Shown here piece by piece: positions 57,646 through 64,000 of a stretch of DNA of 64,000 nucleotides (positions within the stretch are counted from its first letter, which is position 1; the number at the start of each line of letters is the position of its first letter). Source of the DNA: an uncultured Caulobacter sp. (GTDB taxonomy: Bacteria; Pseudomonadota; Alphaproteobacteria; Caulobacterales; Caulobacteraceae); NCBI GenBank assembly GCA_937925635.1, contig CALALX010000021.1, forward strand, positions 1 through 64,000, read 5' to 3'. Both the position numbers and the translations under genes were made by a program. Below the pieces are notes generated by a model that searched no databases, was not told where the DNA came from, and saw only the letters and a program-made list of their open reading frames with translations.

Positions 57646-58854
57646 ATGAGTTCCGACGCCAAGCCCGGCCCGCTCGAAGGCCTCACGGTCATCGAGATGG
57701 GCACCCTCATCGCGGGCCCGTTCTGCGGCCAGATCCTCGGCGATTTCGGCGCCACGGTGATCAAGATCGAGGATCCCAAGGCCGGCGACCCGATGCGCCA
57801 GTGGGGCCGCTCGCTGCCCAAGGGCCATTCGCCCTGGTGGCCGGTGATCGGCCGCAACAAGCGCTCGGTCACGCTCGACCTGCGCACGGCCGAGGGCCAG
57901 GACATCGCCCGTCGCCTGATCGGCGGCGCGGACATCCTGGTCGAGAACTTCCGGCCGGGCTCGATGGAGAAATGGGGACTTGGCTTTGAGGCGCTGTCGG
58001 CCGCCAATCCGGGGCTGGTGATGGCGCGGGTGTCGGGCTTCGGCCAGACCGGACCGATGTCGTCCCGCGCCGGCTACGCCCTGGTCGGCGAGGCGATGGG
58101 CGGGCTGCGCTACATCACCGGCGAGCCGGATCGCGCCCCGGCCCGCGCCGGCATCTCTGTCGGCGACAGTCTGGCTGGGCTGCACGCGGCGCTGGGCGTG
58201 ATGATGGCGGTCCATGCCCGCCACCGAACCGGCCGCGGCCAGGTCGTCGACGCCGCCATCTATGAGAGCGTGCTGTCGGTGATGGAAAACCTGATCACCG
58301 AATACGCCCTGACCGGCTACGTCCGCGAGCGGTCGGGTTCGGTCCTTCCGGGAATCGCGCCGTCGAATGCCTATCCGACGAAGGACGGCGCCCTGGTCGT
58401 CATCGGCGCCAACCAGGACACCCTGTTCAAGCGGCTGTGCGAGGCCATGGGCCGGCCGGAGCTGGCCGCCGATCCGCGCTACGCCGGCCACGCGGCGCGC
58501 GGCGCGAACCAGGCCGAGCTCGACGCCCTGATCGGCGCCTGGACCGCGACGATGGACGCCCAGCCGCTGCTCGACCTGATGGAGGCCAGCGGCGTCGCCG
58601 CGGGCCGGGTCTATCGCGCGCCGGACATGCTGGCCGATCCGCAGTTCGCGGCTCGTGAGGCGATCGTCGCGCTGCCTCACCCCGTGTTCGGCGAGGTGCG
58701 GATGCAGAACGCCTTTCCGAAGCTCAGCGAAACACCCGGCGCCGTGCGCTGGCCTGGACCCGCGCTGGGCGAGCACACCGAAGCCGTCCTGGCCGAGCGA
58801 CTGGGGATGAGCGCGGACGAGATCGCCGGGCTGCGCGGGAAGGGCGTGATCTGA
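57646..58854 (+). CDS. CaiB/BaiF family CoA-transferase
   Basis: This 402-residue class III CoA-transferase moves CoA between organic acids. It starts with PLEGLTVIEMGTLIAGPFCG, contains GDPMRQWG, NKRSVTLDL, and the active-site aspartate region in GISVGDSLAGLHAALGVM (residue near 175). Substrate unknown; related proteins act on oxalyl-, succinyl- or carnitinyl-CoA. GGAGG at 57637-57641 fits the ATG at 57646; a GTG at 57643 is in frame. It is divergent from the DUF4142 gene. Confidence 0.9.
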   Translation: MSSDAKPGPLEGLTVIEMGTLIAGPFCGQILGDFGATVIKIEDPKAGDPMRQWGRSLPKGHSPWWPVIGRNKRSVTLDLRTAEGQDIARRLIGGADILVENFRPGSMEKWGLGFEALSAANPGLVMARVSGFGQTGPMSSRAGYALVGEAMGGLRYITGEPDRAPARAGISVGDSLAGLHAALGVMMAVHARHRTGRGQVVDAAIYESVLSVMENLITEYALTGYVRERSGSVLPGIAPSNAYPTKDGALVVIGANQDTLFKRLCEAMGRPELAADPRYAGHAARGANQAELDALIGAWTATMDAQPLLDLMEASGVAAGRVYRAPDMLADPQFAAREAIVALPHPVFGEVRMQNAFPKLSETPGAVRWPGPALGEHTEAVLAERLGMSADEIAGLRGKGVI

Positions 58855-58882
58855 TCGGGACGGACGCCGCGGCGTCAGTCCC

Positions 58883-60812
58883 TTACCGGTTCACGACGTC
58901 CGCCAGGGCGCGGACGATCTGGTGGACGTTGTAGGGCTTGCGCACCACCGGGGCGTCGAAGCCCTCCGGCGCGCCGCGTTCGCCGTAGCCGGTGGCGAAC
59001 ACGAACGGGGTGCCGCGCGCGCGCAGCGCCTCGGCCAGCGGCGCCACGGACGCGCCGTTGAGATTGGCGTCGAGCACCGCCGCGTCGATGTCGAGCTCGA
59101 GCATCTTGAGCCCTTCCGCCAGTTCCGCGGCGTTGCCGGCGACGACGGCTCCGGCTTCCTCGAGCCCGGCTTCCAGCTCCAGCGCCAAGAGGACGGCGTC
59201 CTCCACGATCAGGACCCTCAGCCCGCGTATGTCGGCCTCGGCGGTCGGCTGCCCGAACGACGCGCCGACCCTTTGGCCGCCGTGGTCCTCGTCCGGCGTC
59301 ACCAGGGCGTCGCTCGGGACCTTCTCAACCACCGCGCCGGCGTCGCCGATGATCCGGGCTCGAACGCCGTTGGCCAGATACTCGATCGTCACCGTGCCGC
59401 CCAACTCGCGCCCGGTGACCTGCTCGAGCAGGGTCGAGCCAAATCCGCGCCGTTCGGGGGTGCTGACACGCGGCCCGCCGGACTCGATCCACTCCAGCGC
59501 GAAGCCGCCATCGGCCGTCTGTGACCAGCGAACCTCGACCCGGCCGGTCTCGGTCGACAGGGCGCCGTACTTCACCGCGTTGGTGGCCAGTTCGTGCAGA
59601 GCCAGGGAGGTCGCGTTGGCGGCCCGCGACTTGAGCGTGATGTCCGGGCCCTCCCAGCGCGCCTGCCCGGGCGCGAGGCCGCCCAGCTCGGCCGCGGCGA
59701 TGTGGGCCAGGCTCGCGCCCCGCCAGCGGGTGGCGGTCAGCAGCTCATGCGCCGAGGCCATGGCCTTCAGGCGTCCGGCGAAGGCGGCGAGGAAGCCCTC
59801 CGTCGAGGTGGTCTTGCGCGCCGACTGCGCGGCGAGGGACTGCACCGCGGCCAGCACATTCTTCACCCGATGGTCGAGTTCGGCGAGCAGCACCTCGCGG
59901 TGCTCCTCCTCGTCCTTCGACTCGGTGATGTCGCGGACGACGCCGATGATCCGCATCGGCTTGCCGTGGTCGTCCAGCGCCACGACGCCGGCGCCCTGCA
60001 TCCAGCGTGTTCGGCCGTCGTCGGGCCGGATCATCCGGTACTGCGCCGAATAGCGTCCCTCGGTGCGCAGGCCCTGCTCGACGGTCTTGCGCAGCCCGTC
60101 GACGTCCTCGGGATGGACGAACCGGAAGGAGATGTCGCCGCCCTCGCCGGGCGCATCGCTCCGGTGAATGCCCACGAGGGCCTTCATGCGCTCGCTGACG
60201 AACACGCGGTCCTCGCCCATGTCCCATTCGAACTCGCCCAGGCCGGCCGCCTCCAGGGCCAGCTCCACACGCTGGTGATCGACCCGCGCTCGCTGCTGGG
60301 CGTCTATGGTCTCCGCGTCGTGGACCAGCATCTCGATGGCCAGTGACGCCAGATCCTCCAACGCCAGCCGCTCGGCCTCCGTATGGGGGGGGATGGGGCT
60401 GGGGATCTCCGACCGCCAGCAGCCCGATGATTTCGCCGCCTGGCGCGACCAGCGGCGCGCCGGCGAAGAAGCGGACATCGACCTGCCCCAGATCGTCGCG
60501 CTTGCGGTCGAACCGGGGGTCGGTCTCGATATCCTCGATGAACAGGGTCTCGCCCGTGCGCACCATGTGGTCGGCGAGACTGCCGACACGCGGATACTGG
60601 CCAGCTTCGATGCCGATCCGCGCCTTGTGCCAGAGCCGGTCGGCGTCGACGAGAACGATGGCCGCCCGAGGCGCCCGGAGCACGAGCGCGGCCGTCCGCG
60701 CGATCCGGTCGAACCGGCTGTCGGATCCACTGTCGAGCGCATGCAACGCCTTCAGCGCTCGCAATCTCGCGGCTTCGCTGTCCATTTTCGCCCGTAACGC
60801 GGCGTCATCCAT
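58883..60812 (-). CDS. GAF-PAS-HWE histidine kinase-receiver protein, frameshifted
   Basis: The gene is broken by one base. From ATG 60812 the frame encodes a GAF domain (residues about 20-140: FDRIARTAALVL to GEIIGLLAVGDPQ). At a run of eight C on the coding strand (60385-60392) the reading must drop one base to enter the frame that encodes the rest: PAS (GEFEWDMGEDRVFV to VVRDITESK), HWE-type kinase (LDHRVKNVLAAVQSLAAQS, LHELATNAVKYGALS, LEWIESGGP) and a C-terminal receiver (ILIVEDAVLL-like start, acceptor in VLDANLNG). With seven C the protein would be 642 residues. HWE kinases often act in the general stress response. A near-EcfG promoter lies upstream. Confidence 0.85.
60385..60392 (-). 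other. C8 homopolymer at the frameshift
   Basis: Eight G on the plus strand (C8 in the coding sense) lie exactly where GAF homology leaves one frame and linker homology (HTEAERLALEDLASLAIEM) resumes in another. One fewer base restores a full-length gene. Confidence 0.85.
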
Positions 60813-60906
60813 GGCGTGACCATAGCCTCTCCCGGCTCCTCGCGCGAGACGCGAGGAACGCGGCTCCGGAACCCTCTCCGTGATCCCGGATTCGGCATGT
60901 GAAACA

Positions 60907-60931
60907 GACGTCGGTCAGGAATCGCCGTTCC
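60907..60931 (-). promoter_or_regulatory. Near-consensus EcfG promoter before the HWE kinase
   Basis: The minus strand reads GGAAC-N16-CGTC, one base from the EcfG/SigT form GGAAC-N16-CGTT. It is 95-119 bp upstream of the kinase ATG at 60812. Confidence 0.45.
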
Positions 60932-60956
60932 CTTCGCGCGCCCGGGTCGCTAGGGT

Positions 60957-60981
60957 GGAACCGCCTTCGCGGCGTCGCGTT
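60957..60981 (+). promoter_or_regulatory. EcfG (SigT) type promoter before the DUF883 gene
   Basis: GGAAC (60957-60961), 16 bases, then CGTT (60978-60981) is an exact match to the general stress response promoter of alphaproteobacteria. It lies 67 bp upstream of the ATG at 61049 and could drive the DUF883, holin-like and sodB genes together. Confidence 0.75.
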
Positions 60982-61048
60982 GGAGCGGTGATCCCCTCCC
61001 CCTGGACGGACCACCAGCCCCGGTGCGCCCGCGACCCTGGAGACAGCC

Positions 61049-61411
61049 ATGCCGACCACTTCGCCGACTCCGTCGAACAATGCCACTGGTGCGAGCGACG
61101 CCGATCAGGCCGCCGCGGCCCTCAAGAGCGCGGCCCGGCACGCCGAACGCAGTTTCGTGGACGCCGCCGACCAGGCGCGGGAAAAGCTGACCGAGGCGGC
61201 CGCCCGCACCGAGGCCGCCGTTCGCGAGGGGATCGAAACCCTGCGCGCCCAGAGCCGCGCCTACGCCGACAACGCCAGCGAACAGTTCGACGTCGCCCAG
61301 CGCTATGTCGTCGAACGGGTGAAGGAGCGGCCGGTCACCGCCGCGGTCGCCAGCCTCGGCGTCGGCCTGCTCATCGGCCTTCTGCTGGCCGGCCGGAGCG
61401 ATCGCCGCTGA
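61049..61411 (+). CDS. DUF883 (ElaB/YqjD-like) membrane-anchored protein
   Basis: This 120-residue protein has a Thr/Ser-rich start, a long Ala-rich amphipathic helix (residues 20-90, AREKLTEAAARTEAAVREGIE) and a C-terminal membrane helix in VKERPVTAAVASLGVGLLIGLLLAGR. This layout matches DUF883/ElaB/YqjD, which in E. coli binds ribosomes at the membrane in stationary phase. An exact EcfG-type promoter precedes it. Its TGA shares a base with the next ATG. ATG is preceded by CTGGAGACAGCC. Confidence 0.82.
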   Translation: MPTTSPTPSNNATGASDADQAAAALKSAARHAERSFVDAADQAREKLTEAAARTEAAVREGIETLRAQSRAYADNASEQFDVAQRYVVERVKERPVTAAVASLGVGLLIGLLLAGRSDRR

Positions 61412-61806
61412 TGATGGAACGGACGCTGATGGCCCTCGCGGCCGCCGCCGCCATCGCGGCCGCCGCCGCCGTCGGCGTCATAGCCCTCGCCTTCGCGCTC
61501 TACGCGGCTCTGCTGCCCCTCATCGGCGCGGCCTGGGCCGCTTGCGCCGTCGCCGGCGCCGCGGCGCTGGTGGTGGGCCTGGCCGCCCTGATGGCGGCTC
61601 GCAAGGCCGAGGGCGATCGCCGGGGCGCCGCCCAGGCTCCGGTCGACAGCGGTTTGGTCGACACCCTTCTGCAGGTCGTCCGCGATCGACCGATCATGGC
61701 CTCCGGCGTCGCCGTGGCGGCCGGAATCTATGCCCTGCGCAATCCGCAACTGATCGCCGCCGTCCTTCGCGCGTTCATGGACAAGCCGTCCAACCCAAGA
61801 AACTAG
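61411..61806 (+). CDS. Small holin-like membrane protein (YqjE position)
   Basis: This 131-residue protein has two close membrane segments (about residues 7-30 and 33-60), a charged loop (ARKAEGDRRG) and a weaker hydrophobic stretch at MASGVAVAAGIYAL. The place right after a YqjD/ElaB-like gene and the membrane layout recall E. coli YqjE, a phage-holin-superfamily protein; sequence similarity is only general. The start overlaps the preceding stop by one base (TGATG); a second ATG follows directly. Confidence 0.72.
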   Translation: MMERTLMALAAAAAIAAAAAVGVIALAFALYAALLPLIGAAWAACAVAGAAALVVGLAALMAARKAEGDRRGAAQAPVDSGLVDTLLQVVRDRPIMASGVAVAAGIYALRNPQLIAAVLRAFMDKPSNPRN

Positions 61807-61848
61807 GCGCGCACCCTTCACCCCGGGCGCGCCCGGAGTGAAGTCGCC

Positions 61849-62484
61849 ATGTTCATCCTTCCAGATCTTCCCTATGCCGCCGACGCGCTTGAGCCGGTGA
61901 TCAGCGCTCGAACGCTCGGCTACCATCACGGCAAGCACCACAGGGCCTACGTCGAGACGGTCAACAGGCTGCTGGCCGGTCGCGACGAGGCGTCCGCGTC
62001 GCTTGAGGACGTCGTGCGCGCCGCCGCCGGCGACGCGGCGAGGCGCAACCTGTTCAACAACGCCGCCCAGGCCTGGAACCACGGCTTCTTCTGGGCCAGC
62101 ATGTCGCCGGAAAGGCAGGCCCCGTCCGGTGACCTGGCCCGGGCGATCGAGGCGGCGTTCGGCGGCCTTGAGGCCCTGAAGGAGACCTTCGTCGGCGAGG
62201 GCGCCGGGCACTTCGCGTCCGGCTGGGTCTGGCTGGCGGCCGAGGGCGGCGCGCTCAAGGTCGTCTCGACCCACGACGCCGATGATCCCCTGTCGAAGCC
62301 GGGCGTCACGCCGCTGCTGGTCTGCGACCTCTGGGAGCATGCCTACTACCTGGACCATCAGAACGACCGGAAGGGCTTCCTGGAGGCCTGGTTCGACGCG
62401 CTGCCGAACTGGTCGCTGGCGGCGTCACAATGGGCGGCCGCCGCCGGCGAAGGCAAAGCCTGGACATACCCCAGCCCGACCTGA
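61849..62484 (+). CDS. sodB: Superoxide dismutase, Fe type
   Basis: This 211-residue enzyme converts superoxide into peroxide and oxygen. The metal ligands are H26 (YHHGKHH), H78 (AQAWNHGFFW), D160 and H164 (CDLWEHAYYLDH). The AQ before WNH, in the manner of iron enzymes, favours Fe-SOD. Length is normal. It follows the holin-like gene after 42 bp and may share its EcfG-type promoter. No signal peptide is visible, so it is cytosolic. Confidence 0.95.
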   Translation: MFILPDLPYAADALEPVISARTLGYHHGKHHRAYVETVNRLLAGRDEASASLEDVVRAAAGDAARRNLFNNAAQAWNHGFFWASMSPERQAPSGDLARAIEAAFGGLEALKETFVGEGAGHFASGWVWLAAEGGALKVVSTHDADDPLSKPGVTPLLVCDLWEHAYYLDHQNDRKGFLEAWFDALPNWSLAASQWAAAAGEGKAWTYPSPT

Positions 62485-62489
62485 GCGAA

Positions 62490-62514
62490 GGAACACTGCG
62501 CCGAGGGATGCGTT
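62490..62514 (+). promoter_or_regulatory. EcfG (SigT) type promoter before the DUF1328 gene
   Basis: GGAAC (62490-62494), 16 bases, then CGTT (62511-62514): the same exact form as at 60957-60981. It lies 53 bp ahead of the DUF1328 start and directly after the sodB stop. Confidence 0.75.
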
Positions 62515-62567
62515 CTCAGGTCAAGAGGCTGTTCCGGATGTCCCGGACCCGATGATGGAGAATGCGA

Positions 62568-62738
62568 ATGCTCAGGTGGGCCCTGATTTTTCTGGTCGTG
62601 GCTTTGATCGCCGCCTTCCTCGGCTTCGGCGGATTGGCCGGCGCCGCGGTCGACATCGCCAAGATCCTGTTCTTCATCTTCCTGGTGCTGTTCCTGGTCT
62701 CGGCCGTGATGCACCTGGTCAGGGGACGCGCGCCGTGA
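62568..62738 (+). CDS. DUF1328 small membrane protein
   Basis: This 56-residue protein starts [20 protein letters not shown] and ends [12 protein letters not shown], with two hydrophobic helices joined by [13 protein letters not shown], the DUF1328 (YtjA-like) pattern. GGAG at 62557-62560 lies 7 bases before the ATG. DUF1328 genes often respond to stress; the molecular function is unknown. The gene has its own exact EcfG-type promoter and a strong terminator. Confidence 0.9.
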   Translation: MLRWALIFLVVALIAAFLGFGGLAGAAVDIAKILFFIFLVLFLVSAVMHLVRGRAP

Positions 62739-62764
62739 CCGGGGCGGCGCGGTCGTGAGCATGC

Positions 62765-62799
62765 GCGGCGGCGGAGTGATCCGCCGCCGCTTCCGCTTT
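62765..62799 (+). terminator. Terminator after the DUF1328 gene
   Basis: GCGGCGGCGGA and TCCGCCGCCGC form an 11-bp perfect stem with loop GTGA, then TTCCGCTTT. It separates the gene from the convergent metallophosphoesterase and may work in both directions. Confidence 0.75.
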
Positions 62800-63590
62800 C
62801 AGGGGAGCCGACGGTCGATGCGCCAGGTCCGCCACGGCTCGAAGTGCGAACCGGTCCAGGCCAGGGCGGTGACCGTCACACAGGCCTCCGTGACCTCGAT
62901 GCAGTTGAAGCCGATCGGCGCGCCCCGCTCGCGCACTGAAAGGGTGCTGGCGCCCACCGCCCAGGTGCGGCCGTCGCCGCCGGGATAGGGCAGGGCGAAC
63001 GGGGCGTGGACGTGGCCGGTCAGGACCAGGTCGACACCCCCGCGGGAGAAGGCTTCCGCAGCCCGCCGCCCGCCGTGGACCTTGCCGCTCATCGGCCCGC
63101 CGATCATCTCGATCAGGGGATGGTGACAGGCCACGATGCGCAAGACCCCGGGCGGCGCGGCCCGAAGCGCGCGGATCGCCCGAATGGCCTGGCGATCGCT
63201 GATTGCCCCCTTGGACCAGTTGGTCCGCAGTTGGGCGCCCCGGGCTGTGTTCACGGACGCGATGGCGAGGCCCTTACAGCGGACGACATCCTGCGGCACG
63301 GTACCGAAGTAGCGCTCGTAGCGCCTCCACGGGACGAAGAGGCGATGAACCAGGCTGTAGTAGGGCGTATCGTGATTGCCGGGCACCACCAGGACCGGCG
63401 CGGTGAGGCCGTCGACCCATGTTCGCGCGGCGGCGAACTCGACGGGAGAACCCTCCCGGGTGATGTCTCCGGTGACGATGGTCAGGTCAGGTCCATGCTC
63501 GGCGATCCAGACTCTGACCGCGGCGACGGCATCGACATGTTCGCCGCCGAAATGAATGTCCGACAGGTGCGCCAGCCGCTGCGGGGTCAC
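62799..63590 (-). CDS. Metallophosphoesterase
   Basis: This 263-residue enzyme has the calcineurin-like metal site: LSDIHFG (D and H), VTGDITREG (GD), PGNHDTPYY (GNHD), CHHPL and LTGHVHAPF (GHxH). Such proteins hydrolyse phosphodiesters, for example cyclic nucleotides or lipid-linked phosphates; the substrate is not determined. It has no signal peptide. The GTG start overlaps the stop of the upstream kinase-like gene (GTGA), suggesting a lipid-linked role. Confidence 0.9.
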   Translation of the reverse strand: MTPQRLAHLSDIHFGGEHVDAVAAVRVWIAEHGPDLTIVTGDITREGSPVEFAAARTWVDGLTAPVLVVPGNHDTPYYSLVHRLFVPWRRYERYFGTVPQDVVRCKGLAIASVNTARGAQLRTNWSKGAISDRQAIRAIRALRAAPPGVLRIVACHHPLIEMIGGPMSGKVHGGRRAAEAFSRGGVDLVLTGHVHAPFALPYPGGDGRTWAVGASTLSVRERGAPIGFNCIEVTEACVTVTALAWTGSHFEPWRTWRIDRRLP

Positions 63591-64000
63591 GCGCCGTGCT
63601 CCTCCGGCGGGCAGGGCGCCAGGGCCCGAAAGGCGACCGGCAGGAACCGGAAATCGGCCACCGGATCGAGCCGCGCCGGCTCGCCGTCGAGGACAGCGGG
63701 AATCCGACCCGCCGCCCAGGCGCGACCGGCCCTGCAGCGGCCGGCGTCGACGGCGGGATCCGCTCGCCAGTCGCCCTGCACGAAATGCGCGCCCAGCCGC
63801 AGGACCTCGAGGGCGCTGGAAGGGTCGAGGGCGGCGGCCTCAAGTCCGGGTTCGTCCTCATTCAGGGCCATGGAAACCAACGGCGTCATCAGCACCAGGG
63901 CCTCGGTCTTGCGGCGCGGGCCGCCGTCCAGCGAGAACCGGACCCGACCGGAGAAGGCGCGCCGGATCGCCCGCCGGGCCCTGAGCCAGGCGCGATGGAG
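63587..64000 (-). CDS. Diacylglycerol kinase-like protein (C-terminal part)
   Basis: The gene runs off the window; 137 codons of its C-terminus are present. The reading frame is open through base 64000. Visible is the C-terminal beta-rich domain of the DagK/YegS lipid kinase family: RVRFSLDGGPRRKTEALVL, then GRIPAVLDGEPARLDPVADF and VAFRALAP. The N-terminal catalytic GGDGT motif would lie outside. The likely substrate is a lipid such as diacylglycerol. Its stop overlaps the start of the metallophosphoesterase gene. Confidence 0.8.
   Translation of the reverse strand, partial: LHRAWLRARRAIRRAFSGRVRFSLDGGPRRKTEALVLMTPLVSMALNEDEPGLEAAALDPSSALEVLRLGAHFVQGDWRADPAVDAGRCRAGRAWAAGRIPAVLDGEPARLDPVADFRFLPVAFRALAPCPPEEHGA

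Noticed and set aside
60380..60400. Programmed ribosomal frameshift in the HWE kinase
   Set aside because: A C8 run is slippery in principle, but I see no stimulatory structure or precedent in this family. A mutation or sequencing error is simpler.

Overview
The window is a stretch of high-GC alphaproteobacterial chromosome, most likely from the family Caulobacteraceae (Caulobacter/Phenylobacterium-like). The reasons are the complete cpa/tad pilus locus with CtrA-like boxes, a ChvG-ChvI system beside a short HprK, a mannose-type EIIA and HPr, FlmA/FlmB flagellin-sugar genes, EcfG-type stress promoters, and very GC-rich codon use with long antisense shadow frames. Genes are dense and often overlap by 1 to 4 bases. 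I saw no rRNA, tRNA, CRISPR array, prophage or intact insertion sequence.

Layout. 0-7 kb: a DUF885 protein, a two-hairpin intergenic repeat, then the leucine operon leuC-VOC-leuD-ABM-leuB and an EcsC-like protein. 7-20 kb: small transcription units, several built as a regulator beside its likely target (ArsR/NIPSNAP, aldo-keto reductase/LysR, TetR-VOC, LysR/cupin-MFS), together with asd, rarD, a serine hydrolase and pyridoxal kinase. 20-27 kb: an SH3-type lipoprotein, ahcY with a palindromic operator, a CYTH protein, an amidohydrolase, bioB, a second copy of the two-hairpin repeat, and a VOC/suppressor-of-fused pair. 27-36.8 kb: chvI-chvG-hprK-EIIA-HPr reading leftward, a 570-residue protein of unknown function, flmB-flmA, a FliL-like secreted protein, and small genes. 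36.8-47.8 kb: the Flp pilus locus pilA-cpaA-cpaB-cpaC-cpaD-cpaE-tadA-tadB-tadC (leftward), with a rightward unit encoding a stand-alone pilus N-terminal domain protein and two TadE-like pseudopilins. 47.7-57.6 kb: pabC-pabB, an Atg22-like MFS protein, a tyrosine phosphatase, and an ABC ATPase with a permease fused to an M1-type peptidase. 57.6-64 kb: a CoA-transferase and a small stress island, consisting of an HWE-family hybrid kinase (frameshifted at a C8 tract), a DUF883 protein, a holin-like protein, sodB, a DUF1328 protein, a metallophosphoesterase and the end of a diacylglycerol-kinase-like gene.

How the parts work together. ChvGI, HprK, EIIA and HPr probably form an envelope/metabolic signalling unit like the one described in other alphaproteobacteria. 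The pilus locus carries the prepilin, its peptidase, the secretin, the assembly ATPase and the platform proteins. In the stress island, two exact GGAAC-N16-CGTT sequences precede the DUF883 and DUF1328 genes, and a near match precedes the kinase, so the general stress response sigma factor EcfG/SigT probably drives it. The least explained items are the ABC permease-peptidase fusion, the 570-residue protein, the frameshifted kinase and the paired-hairpin repeat.
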